Assembly (NCBI GenBank): GCA_035458585.1
Contig: DATHZN010000070.1
Span: 13,820-77,819, forward strand
Direction: 5' to 3'
Source of the DNA: Marinobacterium_E sp035458585
GTDB lineage: Bacteria; Pseudomonadota; Gammaproteobacteria; Pseudomonadales; Balneatricaceae
DNA: 64,000 nt
The notes beneath the pieces were generated by a model that saw only the letters and a list, made by a program, of their open reading frames with translations, was not told the DNA's origin and did no database searches. Below, one piece after another: positions 16,851 to 25,700 of this stretch (the first letter of the stretch is position 1; each line of letters starts with the position of its first letter). Made by a program: the position numbers and the translations under genes.

Positions 16851-17192
16851 ATGAGTTTCGACTTGCCGCCTTGCCCACACTGCCAGTCACCCTACGCATA
16901 TGCAGACCGTGGAATGCTCTTATGTCCAGAGTGTGGGCATGAGTGGGACCCGAAGGTCGCCGCAGAGGTTGAATATGTGCTCCTGGTAAAAGACGCTAAC
17001 GGCAATAAGCTTTCAGAGGGTGACTTCGTGACACTGATAAAAGATCTGAAGGTAAAAGGCACCTCAAGCACTGCCAAGATCGGCACTCGCGCCAGAGTTA
17101 AACGGCTTGTTGATGGCGATCACAACATCGACTGCAGAATGGATAGTTTTGGCGACATTATGCTTAAATCTGAATTTGTCAAAAAAGCTTAG
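16851..17192 (+). CDS. PhnA/YjdM-like zinc-ribbon protein
   Basis: 113 aa, the usual length. The N-terminal zinc ribbon is CPHCQSPYAY followed by CPECGHEW. The remainder is the conserved PhnA core: LVKDANGNKLSEGDFVTLIK and LKVKGTSS. Although named for phosphonate utilisation, the family has no phn genes nearby here and its role is not settled. ATG 16851 follows GAGGAAATAATAAG. It faces the MerR-cyclase gene, with stops 22 bp apart. Confidence 0.9.
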   Translation: MSFDLPPCPHCQSPYAYADRGMLLCPECGHEWDPKVAAEVEYVLLVKDANGNKLSEGDFVTLIKDLKVKGTSSTAKIGTRARVKRLVDGDHNIDCRMDSFGDIMLKSEFVKKA

Positions 17193-17214
17193 CGGCCACT
17201 AGGCAAATTAAATG

Positions 17215-18756
17215 TCATATTGCCGCCTCAACTACGGGCACATCAAGCGCCAACACCTCTGTGACCGGTAGCATTTCGATATCACGGTATTTTATATTGG
17301 TCTGACATTTCTCCGGTGCAAGATTACGGATAGAGGCGTAACTGTTAACCACGAACTGCTTGTCTCCCTTATCATTCGATCGGTACACGCCATAATGTAT
17401 CTGCCTTCTCGTTGCTGATGGAAGTTGATTTATCAGTGACTTAGTTGCATATATTGATCCATTAGTCGAGAAGTCACTGAGCCTGGATGCATAGTTTACT
17501 GTATCGCCAAGCACGGTAAATTCGACATGTGAACCAGCATGGTAAGCGCCAAACCACTCTCGCCCCTCGTGCAGTCCAATATTGAGGTAGAGGTCGTTAA
17601 ACCAGCCTTTGCGTTGCTGCCAACGCTGCGTAAGACGGCGCATCATCTGCTGTAATTCGAGGGCGCAGCGTAGAGCATTGAGCTTGTAATCCTCATCCGG
17701 CTGTGGAAAGAAATAGTAGACCATCCCGTCACCTGCATGCTTTCCATAGCTTCCGCGGTACTGCCTAAAAATGGGTTCTGCGTCCTGCCAAACTTGGTTT
17801 ATCAGCTCGAAATACTCCTCTGCTGGCAGCTCTGAACAGATATTTACAGAGTTCTGCAAATCAGCAACCATAACAACAAGAGGCGTTACATGTGGTTTGC
17901 GGTTACGCATTAATTGTGAAATGAGCGTGCTTCGCTGTGCCAGTAAGGCTTTAACGCCGCTGCCTGAATCACGATTGTGGTCGAAGGTAAAGAGAATCCC
18001 TTCGCGGAAGTAACTGGCATACAGATCCGTGTAACAACCGCCCTCCTCGCTACGAGGTATATCGATTGAAAAATGCATCACCTGACTGCCATCAATCTCT
18101 TCAACCTCAGTCAGAATATCCTCAACCCGAAACCGTAAATCGTTACTGAGTCCATCTGCACAGTTAAGCAACTGCTCATCCGTCAGACGACGTTTTGCAG
18201 CTGTAAGATGGAGATAGACAATATCCTCAAACTCCGAGGAGGAGAGCCGGTTTGCAAGCTGCGGCAGCATAATTGGGAACAGACCCCGCCTGTCGAGTTC
18301 ACCAGGCATCTCCTCTGGATTACCAAAGAGTTCAAGAGCGGCACTATCGTTCCACCAAATCAACTCAAGCCGATTGTTCACCAGGTAAGCTGGACTATCG
18401 TGCGCTTCAATAGTCAGGTTGGGCAGTGAGTCAACGGAGGAGACTCGAGCCTTACGGCTACTCCCCTCTGCGCGCATTGGTGCAACTCCAGAGGAGGCCG
18501 CGTCAGTGTTTGAAAAACCAACCCTCTTAAGTTGCTCGTTCATCTCATCCATACTGACACCCTGCTGGCGAAGTGACTTGATCATCGCTAGGCGTTCAAG
18601 CGCAGATTCTGGAAAGAAGCCTAGCCGCGCAGCACCCTCCTCAGCCTGATCGCCGGTGCGGACCTCAGGGCGAGGTAACAACCCGAGCCTTATGTAGTTG
18701 TTGAGTGTTGCTCTGGATAACCCAGTGCGAGCCAATAACTCTTTGCTACTTATCAT
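17215..18756 (-). CDS. MerR-type regulator fused to class III adenylate/guanylate cyclase
   Basis: 513 aa. Residues 1-75 are a MerR-family helix-turn-helix (KELLARTGLSRATLNNYIRL, then IKSLRQQGVSMDEM). Residues about 110-280 probably form a PAS-like sensor. Residues about 290-470 are a class III cyclase: MVADLQNSV and KHAGDGMVYYF supply the metal aspartates, and VLGDTVNYASRL gives the base-recognition Asp plus the transition-state Asn and Arg. Active-site residues look intact, so it should make cAMP or cGMP; Lys plus Asp favours cAMP. A DNA-binding domain on a cyclase is unusual. Three TAGACAGTCTA-like dyads lie just upstream, consistent with autoregulation. Confidence 0.9.
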   Translation of the reverse strand: MISSKELLARTGLSRATLNNYIRLGLLPRPEVRTGDQAEEGAARLGFFPESALERLAMIKSLRQQGVSMDEMNEQLKRVGFSNTDAASSGVAPMRAEGSSRKARVSSVDSLPNLTIEAHDSPAYLVNNRLELIWWNDSAALELFGNPEEMPGELDRRGLFPIMLPQLANRLSSSEFEDIVYLHLTAAKRRLTDEQLLNCADGLSNDLRFRVEDILTEVEEIDGSQVMHFSIDIPRSEEGGCYTDLYASYFREGILFTFDHNRDSGSGVKALLAQRSTLISQLMRNRKPHVTPLVVMVADLQNSVNICSELPAEEYFELINQVWQDAEPIFRQYRGSYGKHAGDGMVYYFFPQPDEDYKLNALRCALELQQMMRRLTQRWQQRKGWFNDLYLNIGLHEGREWFGAYHAGSHVEFTVLGDTVNYASRLSDFSTNGSIYATKSLINQLPSATRRQIHYGVYRSNDKGDKQFVVNSYASIRNLAPEKCQTNIKYRDIEMLPVTEVLALDVPVVEAAI

Positions 18757-18772
18757 TTCCCACCCCGAACAC

Positions 18773-18851
18773 GTCTAATGGACTATTAGACAGTCTATCC
18801 CAATACATATAAACAGTCTACTTTTATAATCCATCTCTTTTAGACAGTATA
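18773..18851 (-). promoter_or_regulatory. Repeated dyads upstream of the MerR-cyclase gene
   Basis: GTCTAAT-N5-ATTAGAC is an exact 7-bp inverted repeat (18773-18791). TAGAC-A-GTCTA follows at 18787-18797, with degenerate copies TAAACAGTCTA (18810-18820) and TAGACAGTATA (18841-18851). Start-to-start spacings are 23 and 31 bp, close to two and three helical turns. They sit 17-95 bp before the start codon, where a MerR-type protein would bind its own promoter. Confidence 0.7.
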
Positions 18852-18856
18852 TTTGC

Positions 18857-19809
18857 GTAGCATTGAGGCGTCACATAAACGACCATTCGGGTGAACTCAA
18901 CAAACATAACCATCCCTACTTAGAATCGAATTAGTTCGTATTTTTCGGGAGATCAAGAGTGGACCTAGCAAGTTGAGTAGCTCAATCGAGAGCCATCGCA
19001 TAGAACGCCCCTCTTCACCTATCAGTTAGATAAAGCGCCACCTGCACGGCATCATTGTTTTACTGTTTATTCAGATTAACGATCGTCTGTATCAAGGGTC
19101 GTAAGCAGTCTGACCAGACCACTCGCCGCAACACATGCGTTGTTGGCCGCTTCAGCTACCTACTAATCGACGAATCTCGTGTCAGTTTCACTAGTGGTTC
19201 TCTCGCCTAGCTTGTAAAAAAATTACTTTCAACAGTTCTGAGCACTTTTGCACAAGGGGTGTTGCGAAATGGTGGCCGACCTTGCAAGCCTTCGGCTCTT
19301 CATCTGTTCAACAACAGGTGAAGATTGTTTTTGTTGTGGCGGCAACGCCGTTCAGTGGGGGCTGTTACGCTAGATATCACTTTAGGCCCTGACACGGCCC
19401 TTCTATGCTCAATAGAACGCGTGTTTGATCACACTATTATCAGGTTTGGAGCAATCTTTAAGACGGCCCTGGCGTCGCTTGCGTCTGGTGTCACGAGAGC
19501 CGGTATTTGGATTGATACGGGTTGGAACGGCAAATATGGTGTGTGCGAGGAAGAGCGCCATCTGGGATAGCGTAAACTCTAAGCGTTGCTTGCGCGTGAA
19601 AATATTCGGATGTTTGTTATTGAAAACAGCTGGGGAGCAACGCAAAAAGCATTATCCTTCTGTAGACCAAGCGCAAGCCGGAAACAACAATTAGCATGTG
19701 CTGTCCCGATTATGAAGGCTTTTCTGAGGATTTAACGCACTAAAACAATGCGATAACTTCGCACTCTGCTCAATAAATGGGCATATGCAGAACTCGGCCA
19801 AGATGACTG
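18857..19809. other. Long stretch without a supported gene
   Basis: About 950 bp. Frames of 80-89 codons exist (19325-19694 +, 19409-19645 -), but they overlap one another, lack good ribosome-binding sites and resemble nothing. The only clear structure is a strong hairpin with a T-rich tail at 19298-19333. A small RNA or a decayed gene could occupy the region. Confidence 0.5.
19298..19333 (+). terminator. Orphan terminator-like hairpin
   Basis: CTTCATCTGTT (19298-19308) pairs with AACAGGTGAAG (19313-19323) through 11 positions with one G-T wobble and loop CAAC. ATTGTTTTTG follows. No gene ends nearby on this strand. A smaller hairpin, AGCC-TTC-GGCT, sits just upstream at about 19287-19297. 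Confidence 0.65.
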
Positions 19810-20187
19810 TTAATGGGCTAGCAGACGGTGTTGTAGATCCTGACTGACGCTATCGATATCGAGACACATGAGCAGGTCCCACTCCAGCGCCCGCTTTTGT
19901 GAGCGACGCACAGCGAAACCATATTCATCGACCAAGGCTATCTCTTCGGATAACCTTGGCTCAACGTGGCTTGAGGGCACCACAATGCGCTCATCCTGCC
20001 GATCCGCACAGACAAAGTTGAGCTGCATACTCAGGGTTTCGCCCGAGTCGCTAAACCAATGCGTCACGACACGATGGTAGGAGCACTCGGCACCCTGATC
20101 CGAGTTGATTAACTCGGACCCCTCGTAACTCCAATGGGTGCTAAGCAGTTGTCGCGGTGTTATCTGTTTATCTAAAAGACGTTTCAT
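19810..20187 (-). CDS. Hypothetical 125-aa protein
   Basis: Unrecognised soluble protein from ATG 20187. It has alternating beta-like segments (THWFSDSGETLSMQLNFVCA) and an amphipathic C-terminal half (KRALEWDLLMCLDIDSVSQD). There is no signal peptide or membrane span. It lies 61 bp downstream of the NnrU gene on the same strand and may be its operon partner. No close functional inference is possible. Confidence 0.55.
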   Translation of the reverse strand: MKRLLDKQITPRQLLSTHWSYEGSELINSDQGAECSYHRVVTHWFSDSGETLSMQLNFVCADRQDERIVVPSSHVEPRLSEEIALVDEYGFAVRRSQKRALEWDLLMCLDIDSVSQDLQHRLLAH

Positions 20188-20248
20188 TAGCCGGCTCCAT
20201 CATTCGCTCTCAATAGGTGCAGTTGAGCAAAGGCCGTGCCAAATTGCA

Positions 20249-20836
20249 TCAGGCGCGAATAATAGCTGATACACCAATCAAAACTGGGTGCAGCCACATT
20301 GCAAAGACAGCTGTCAAAACAATGCCCAATACCAGTGTTATCAAGGTTGAAGCGATCTTAGTTTCCCCTGCACCGCTAACCCCAGCCGCACGATCGGCGC
20401 GACGGTGCATGATATAAGATGCCACTGCCCAGGCTAGAAAGCTTCCGAAAAGGAGAAAATCTGCAAGTGTTCCATTCACCAGCAAATGCGCGATCGCCCA
20501 AGTTTTAACACCGATTAACATTGGGTGCCCGACCTTTGCCTTGATTGCATTCTTCGGTACCCATGCGGCAGCGACAAAAATAAAGGCAACGAGCATCAGC
20601 AAGGCCGTCAGGTGTGAGAGAAATGAGGGTGGATACCAAATAAATACGGGTTCCATACGCGCTGCTGCATATCCGGAGGCGATAAGGTAAAGACCCAAAA
20701 TTGCAACTAATCCGTGTATGGCTCGCCAGCCAGCGTTGCCCAGGCGCTTTCCAAGTTGATCTCGCAATTCGGGTGCTGCAGCTGGCACTAGATGAATTCC
20801 AATAAATACCAATATACCTAGAGTGAGCATCAACAT
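20249..20836 (-). CDS. NnrU-family membrane protein
   Basis: 195 aa with about five or six transmembrane helices. The family pattern is visible: ILVFIGIHLVPA at the start, GWRAIHGLVAILGLYLIA, then VGHPMLIGVKTWAIAHLLVN, with the conserved His and Lys. NnrU was described next to nitrite and nitric-oxide reductase genes and is related to phytoene/isoprenoid-type membrane enzymes; its chemistry is not settled. No denitrification genes are present here. It starts 5 bp after the stop of the upstream membrane protein gene, so they form an operon. Confidence 0.88.
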   Translation of the reverse strand: MLMLTLGILVFIGIHLVPAAAPELRDQLGKRLGNAGWRAIHGLVAILGLYLIASGYAAARMEPVFIWYPPSFLSHLTALLMLVAFIFVAAAWVPKNAIKAKVGHPMLIGVKTWAIAHLLVNGTLADFLLFGSFLAWAVASYIMHRRADRAAGVSGAGETKIASTLITLVLGIVLTAVFAMWLHPVLIGVSAIIRA

Positions 20837-20840
20837 GGGG

Positions 20841-21311
20841 TTAGCCTCTTGTTTGTGTTAGCCATTTTTCTATTCTGTTCGCCGCAAGCTCCAGCTCTCC
20901 GTGAGCCCCCGGAACTATATCTGCACTACTAAGGATCAGTGCTTGTTTTTCGGTTCGTTGCAGTAGCAACCGCCCTCCACTGCCTCTGACTCCTCCAAAA
21001 CCGGGCTCGACGTAGAGCCCGGAGATTTCGTCTAAATCGCCTTGCCAACGTTGCACGCCAGACAAGAGGCCCACACTCAGTAACCGATACTCTGAGCTGA
21101 CTGCAGAGCACTCTAATCGGTGGTACTTCTGTAGCGCCAGAATAGCAATCAAAAGGAAATTAAAGAGCGTGTAATGTAGTGGCTTGAGCCCAGTATCAAC
21201 GGCCAGTGCAAGGAACCAGAAGAGCAGGAATAGCACCGAACAGAGCGTTGCTAACACCGCCGGAAACTGGCTGTATTGAAGGTGCTCTGTCGTCTCGGAA
21301 ATTCTCGCCAT
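20841..21311 (-). CDS. Membrane protein of unknown function, two N-terminal helices
   Basis: 156 aa from the ATG at 21311, chosen because GAGG lies 9 nt upstream; an in-frame ATG at 21344 would add 11 residues. Two transmembrane helices (about 20-65) are followed by a soluble beta-rich domain of about 90 residues with a glycine-rich turn (FGGVRGSGGRLLLQ). This layout resembles PH-like membrane-anchored domains, but I cannot assign a family. It is upstream of and tightly spaced with the NnrU gene. Confidence 0.65.
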   Translation of the reverse strand: MARISETTEHLQYSQFPAVLATLCSVLFLLFWFLALAVDTGLKPLHYTLFNFLLIAILALQKYHRLECSAVSSEYRLLSVGLLSGVQRWQGDLDEISGLYVEPGFGGVRGSGGRLLLQRTEKQALILSSADIVPGAHGELELAANRIEKWLTQTRG

Positions 21312-21650
21312 TGCCTGCGTCCTCGCACTGCAGCTGGTAACCATTACCTATGTTAGATACTGGTCACAATTGACCCAGGATACAAGTGATATACCGCAAA
21401 AAATCACTTTTAGATTAAAGGCCTAGCTTAGGAATTATCATCATTATGCGAAGATTCTCTGTTTCAGCTTCAACGCAATCAAAACGCTAACCCAAACCTG
21501 CTCGAATAGAGCACTCCGAAACTCTCTCGGGATAGCGGTCTAAAAAAACCCTATGCGCGTGTCATCGAGTCGTATCGAGTCATGGCGAGTAATTGCAAAA
21601 TAGAGTACTTTGGTCGCAAAAGAAGTTTAAACGAGTAAACAGGAGTATCG

Positions 21651-22262
21651 ATGCAACTGCTCTATGTGATGGATCCGATGTGTTCTTGGTGTTGGGCGTT
21701 TCGAGAACCTCTGGCGCAGCTTAGACAGTCTCAACCCGAACTCGACATCAGAGTGTTAATGGGAGGTCTGGCACCCGATTCTGAGGAACCTATGCCCGAG
21801 GCTTTAAGACTTAAAATCCAACAGATATGGCATCACATAGAAGCGCAAACTGGAGCTAAGTTTAACCATGATTTCTGGCGCTTAAACACTCCAAAACGAT
21901 CAACCTATCCCGCCTGTCGCGCGGTGATAACAGCCGATCTTATGGTGGGCCCGGACAAGTCGTTGGAGATGGTGGAGGCGATTCAACAGGCTTACTATCA
22001 ACGCGCGCTCAACCCCAGTAATCTTGAAGTGCTGGAGCAGCTAGCTGGAGAGATAGGTTTGGACATTTCCCTGTTTACTTCTCTGATTAACGGTGAGCAG
22101 GTAGCGCGAGCGCTAGCCTCACAGCTAGCAGAGGTAGGTCAACTCGGAATCGGAGGGTTTCCAGCACTATTGCTCCAACAGGAACAGGATTGGGTACCGC
22201 TAGCGCTGGGTTTTACCCGTTTGGATAAGCTCCAGCAGCGGCTCAAAGATGTCACAATTTAG
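21651..22262 (+). CDS. DsbA-family thioredoxin-fold protein
   Basis: 203 aa. The redox motif CSWCW lies at residues 11-15, directly after the first strand, and the cis-proline loop is GIGGFPALLL. It has the FrnE/DsbA-like layout with a helical insertion. No signal peptide is present, so it is cytoplasmic, unlike periplasmic DsbA; such proteins are linked to oxidative-stress defence or glutathione-dependent reactions. ATG 21651 follows AGGAGTATCG. Its 3' end overlaps the opposing gene by 11 bp. Confidence 0.88.
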   Translation: MQLLYVMDPMCSWCWAFREPLAQLRQSQPELDIRVLMGGLAPDSEEPMPEALRLKIQQIWHHIEAQTGAKFNHDFWRLNTPKRSTYPACRAVITADLMVGPDKSLEMVEAIQQAYYQRALNPSNLEVLEQLAGEIGLDISLFTSLINGEQVARALASQLAEVGQLGIGGFPALLLQQEQDWVPLALGFTRLDKLQQRLKDVTI

Positions 22263-22662
22263 GATAGAGCGTCTCAAAGTCCTGATCAGGTGTGAGATTG
22301 ATCGCGTGGCCAATATCTTCGAACAGTCCACGCTCAATACCAAGTTTTACCGCATCCTCAAGCAAAACTCCCTCGATCTCATGCATGAGTAGCACCTGCA
22401 ACTGCTTAGCGTCACGACGGCCCTCTCGGTATGCGCGAAGGCTAGGCAACATGCGCACCATCGCCTTACGATCATGTCTGTTACGCAAAAACTGCAGCAG
22501 GATCTTAGCAAGCGACTCCAGTCGTTTGTAGCTACTGTCAACAAACAGGCGACTCCGTTTTGATACCTCTGCAAACATCAAGTCTGCCCGGCACTCCTCA
22601 CCCACCCAGCTCTCCAACAGGATAGCGCGGTTACTCTGGATGAGTTTTTCAATACTGTTCAT
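22252..22662 (-). CDS. Hypothetical 136-aa helical protein
   Basis: Unrecognised, soluble and all-helical. The N-terminus (IEKLIQSNRAILLESWVGEE) resembles the helical N-terminal domain of RsbR-type stress proteins, but without the STAS domain; treat that as weak. It is 3'-overlapping with the DsbA-like gene and divergent from the PmpA gene. The ATG at 22662 follows AGAGAGATAGA. Confidence 0.6.
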   Translation of the reverse strand: MNSIEKLIQSNRAILLESWVGEECRADLMFAEVSKRSRLFVDSSYKRLESLAKILLQFLRNRHDRKAMVRMLPSLRAYREGRRDAKQLQVLLMHEIEGVLLEDAVKLGIERGLFEDIGHAINLTPDQDFETLYPKL

Positions 22663-22762
22663 TCTATCTCTCTCGTGGTCCTTGTTATTTTTCGTGACAC
22701 TCGACTCAAACCAGAAAGAAGCAATTTACATGCCACCCAGTACGTTTGGCTCAAAATAAAAT

Positions 22763-22776
22763 TTGATCTTGATCAT
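22763..22776 (+). promoter_or_regulatory. FNR/Anr-type box before pmpAB
   Basis: TTGAT-CTTG-ATCAT matches 9 of 10 positions of the TTGAT-N4-ATCAA consensus. A possible -10, TATATT, lies at 22795-22800, which would put the box near -38 to -41, the place for class II activation. This would place the permease pair under oxygen control. Confidence 0.65.
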
Positions 22777-22829
22777 TAAATAAGCTTTGTCTAATATATT
22801 GATCAAGTACTTAATAATTCGAGAAAACT

Positions 22830-23267
22830 ATGGAAATTGTAAACTTTACACCGGTACCTGCCTTCATCGGCGGCGCATTAATCGGCCTCTCCGCAGCCTT
22901 TTTACTACTGGTAAAAGGCCGCGTAGCCGGTATCTCTGGCATCGCCGGCGGCATAATTTTGCCGGAAAAAGGTGATGTCCCCTGGCGCATACTCTTCGTC
23001 CTGGGCCTGATACTGGGTGGATTCATCTATCAGTGGATGGGACTAGCGCCCGATTTATCCCAAATTCAGGCTCAGGTGGGCAAAGGAACTTTGATTATTG
23101 CTGGACTACTGGTCGGTGTTGGCACAACGGTTGGTACTGGGTGCACCTCAGGACACGGTATCTGCGGCCTAGCCCGGCGCAGTCCCCGCTCACTTGTCGC
23201 CACATTGACCTTTATGGGCAGTGCATTCGTCACCGTATTCATTGTTCGTCACTTAGTAGGAGCCTGA
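22830..23267 (+). CDS. pmpA: YeeE/YedE-family half-transporter (PmpA-like)
   Basis: 145 aa with four transmembrane helices. The signature VGTGCTSGHGICGL contains the conserved Cys of YeeE/YedE sulfur transporters, which pass thiosulfate or related sulfur species by Cys relay. Full-length YeeE is about 350 aa; here the fold is split between this gene and the next, as in PmpAB. It is 3 bp ahead of pmpB. An FNR-type box lies upstream. No SoxR/BigR-type regulator or sulfurtransferase gene is adjacent. Confidence 0.88.
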   Translation: MEIVNFTPVPAFIGGALIGLSAAFLLLVKGRVAGISGIAGGIILPEKGDVPWRILFVLGLILGGFIYQWMGLAPDLSQIQAQVGKGTLIIAGLLVGVGTTVGTGCTSGHGICGLARRSPRSLVATLTFMGSAFVTVFIVRHLVGA

Positions 23268-23270
23268 ATC

Positions 23271-23720
23271 ATGCTACCTCTTATCGCAGCCCTCGTGGCA
23301 GGAACACTATTTGGCCTAGGTTTGGCCGTGGCGCAAATGGTCGACCCTGCTAAAGTGATCAATTTTCTGGATCTGTTCGGCACCTGGGACCCATCACTCG
23401 CTTTTGTCATGGGTGGCGGTCTGCTTGTGAACGCTATAGCTACTCCCATCATTATGCGTCGCAAAACACCCCTGCTGGCGGAGTTTTTTCGTACACCGAC
23501 CAAACATCAGGTCGATAAGCGCTTGATAGTGGGTGGCGTAATTTTCGGTGTCGGCTGGGGCCTCGCCGGCTACTGTCCAGGTCCGATGCTGACCTCTCTA
23601 AGCTTCGCCAACTCCGATATACTGACGATCGTGGCCGCTTATGTCGTGGGTACTTTGATCGCTCGTATCGCACTTCGCGCCTGGGAGCGTGACCGCCTCA
23701 GTCGTGCGCAGCGCGCTTAA
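23271..23720 (+). CDS. pmpB: YeeE/YedE-family half-transporter (PmpB-like)
   Basis: 149 aa with four transmembrane helices. It has GLAVAQMVDPAKVINFLDL and the second Cys signature GVGWGLAGYCPGPML. It starts 3 bp after pmpA and must work with it as a membrane heterodimer for sulfur-compound uptake. The C-terminus is basic and cytoplasmic. A hairpin follows before the convergent ABC exporter gene. Confidence 0.88.
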   Translation: MLPLIAALVAGTLFGLGLAVAQMVDPAKVINFLDLFGTWDPSLAFVMGGGLLVNAIATPIIMRRKTPLLAEFFRTPTKHQVDKRLIVGGVIFGVGWGLAGYCPGPMLTSLSFANSDILTIVAAYVVGTLIARIALRAWERDRLSRAQRA

Positions 23721-23747
23721 ACAACGTCAATCGAGCGAATATGCAAA

Positions 23748-23766
23748 GGGAGCGCTAAGCGCTCCC
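23748..23766. terminator. Hairpin between convergent genes, possible bidirectional terminator
   Basis: GGGAGCGC-TAA-GCGCTCCC is a perfect 8-bp stem located between the stops of pmpB and the ABC exporter. There is no long T-run: ATATCA on the right, TTTGCAT on the left strand. It may stop transcription only weakly or act as a transcript-end stabiliser. Confidence 0.5.
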
Positions 23767-23769
23767 ATA

Positions 23770-25602
23770 TCAATCCAACCCTAAAAAGCCCCCTGTTTGA
23801 TGAGCCCAAAGCTGAGCGTATATACCCCCTCTCTGAAGTAACTCCTCATGAGTCCCCTGCTCTACGATCTCACCTTTATCAATAACAACCAGCCGATCAA
23901 GCGCGGCGATGGTGGATAGACGGTGCGCAATCGCTATGACGGTTTTGCCTTGCATCAAGTGGTAAAGACTTTGCTGAATAGCCGCTTCAACCTCAGAATC
24001 CAGCGCTGACGTTGCCTCATCAAGCACAAGTATCGGAGCATCTTTGAGCAACACGCGCGCTATCGCAATGCGTTGACGCTGCCCACCGGACAGTTTGACA
24101 CCCCGTTCACCGACCTGTGCATCGAGCCCCGTGTTGCCCTCTGGATCGGATAGCTGATCAATAAACTGATCGGCCTGTGCACCTTTGAGCGCAGCCATTA
24201 GATCCTCTTCAGAGGCATCAGGGCGGCCGTAGAGTATGTTGTCGCGAATCGAACGGTGCAGCAGAGAGGTGTCCTGGGTCACCATGCCAATTTGTGCCCG
24301 CAGGGAGTCCTGAGCCACATCTCGCAGATCCTGTCCATCGATACGAATAGCTCCGCCATTGACCTCATAGAATCGCAACAGCAGATTCACCAGTGTGGAT
24401 TTACCAGCCCCCGAGCGCCCGACAATGCCTACTTTCTCACCAGGTTTGATCGACAGTTCGAGCTGATTGAACACTTCAACTTTCGCATCGTAGGTAAAGT
24501 TCACCCGATCGAATTCGATTTTTCCCTCTTTAACCTCAATCGGCTTGGCGTTATTTTTATCTTTAATATCAATGGGTTTTGACAATGTATTCATGCCATC
24601 TACAACCGTACCGATATTCTCAAAAAGCGCGCTGACCTCCCACATAATCCACATTGAAATTCCGTTGAGGCGCAGCGCCAGGCTTACCGCTACCGCTATA
24701 GCACCCACACTTATATCACCAACCGACCAGAGATAAATCGCGATCGCCGCGGTCGAAAAAGCGAGCAGATAGTTCGCTATCTGAACGCTCACATTCAGTC
24801 CCGTACCGAGTCGCATCTGTTTGTAGACGGTCAACAGGAACTCTCGCATGCTCGACTCAGCGTAATCTGACTCGCGTTTGGTGTGAGCGAAAAGTTTGAC
24901 CGTGCTGATATTAGTGTATGAATCAACGATGCGGCCGGTCATTGTTGAACGTGCATCGGCTTGCGCGGTAGCTACTTGCTTAAGGCGAGGTACAAAGTAG
25001 AACTGCAGACTGACATAGACTAACAGCCAAGCAAGCATGGGTAGCATCAGTACCCAATCTGCCTGGCCCACCAAGACCACCATGCTGATGAAATAGACCA
25101 CCACGTAGACCATAACGTCGAGCAGTTTCATCACTGTTTCGCGTACGGCGAGAGCGGTCTGCATAACCTTAGTGGCGATACGCCCAGCAAAGTCATTCTG
25201 ATAGAAACTTAAACTCTGCCCCAGCAGATAACGGTGGGCGGCCCATCGAATCGCCATAGGGTAGTTACCCAGCAAGCTCTGGTGTAACAGCAGAGCATGC
25301 AGCAGGGTTAAAAGAGGTATAGCGACCAGGGTCACTAAACTCATTATGACAAGTGTACTGGCCTCCTCACTGAACAGGGTAGCTGGATCGCGCTCTGACA
25401 GCCAATCAACCAAACGTCCGAGAAAACTGAACAGCGTCACCTCCAGAATCGCAATCATGGCGGTACTGAGCGACAAACCCAGCAGTGGAAGTTCGAAGCC
25501 TTTTGTATAGTGACGACAAAAGGCCCAGAGGCCCTGAGGCGGTTGCTCGGCTTCGGTGCGCGGCAGTGCCTGGGTAATACCCTCAAAGAGTCTGAATAGC
25601 AT
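23770..25602 (-). CDS. ABC exporter, fused membrane and ATPase domains
   Basis: 610 aa. Residues about 30-330 hold six transmembrane helices of a type I exporter. Residues about 360-600 form the ATPase, with Walker A GRSGAGKST, signature LSGGQRQR, Walker B ILVLDEATSALD and switch His in AIAHRLST. It acts as a homodimer in the inner membrane, exporting a lipid or hydrophobic compound; the substrate cannot be read from sequence. ATG 25602 has AAGGAACTCC directly upstream. It is a single gene, divergent from the oxidoreductase at 25701. Confidence 0.93.
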   Translation of the reverse strand: MLFRLFEGITQALPRTEAEQPPQGLWAFCRHYTKGFELPLLGLSLSTAMIAILEVTLFSFLGRLVDWLSERDPATLFSEEASTLVIMSLVTLVAIPLLTLLHALLLHQSLLGNYPMAIRWAAHRYLLGQSLSFYQNDFAGRIATKVMQTALAVRETVMKLLDVMVYVVVYFISMVVLVGQADWVLMLPMLAWLLVYVSLQFYFVPRLKQVATAQADARSTMTGRIVDSYTNISTVKLFAHTKRESDYAESSMREFLLTVYKQMRLGTGLNVSVQIANYLLAFSTAAIAIYLWSVGDISVGAIAVAVSLALRLNGISMWIMWEVSALFENIGTVVDGMNTLSKPIDIKDKNNAKPIEVKEGKIEFDRVNFTYDAKVEVFNQLELSIKPGEKVGIVGRSGAGKSTLVNLLLRFYEVNGGAIRIDGQDLRDVAQDSLRAQIGMVTQDTSLLHRSIRDNILYGRPDASEEDLMAALKGAQADQFIDQLSDPEGNTGLDAQVGERGVKLSGGQRQRIAIARVLLKDAPILVLDEATSALDSEVEAAIQQSLYHLMQGKTVIAIAHRLSTIAALDRLVVIDKGEIVEQGTHEELLQRGGIYAQLWAHQTGGFLGLD

Positions 25603-25700
25603 GGAGTTCCTTCGATACGTCGGCTTTACAATTGGTTAAGCGCAAAGGCTCTAGTATAGTCGCTAGTCTTACGCATCCCAACCGGCAATGAGGGCAAGGC

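Noticed and set aside
19325..19694. Reading frames of 78-89 codons on both strands
   Set aside because: They overlap each other, lack ribosome-binding sites and match no family; treated as chance.
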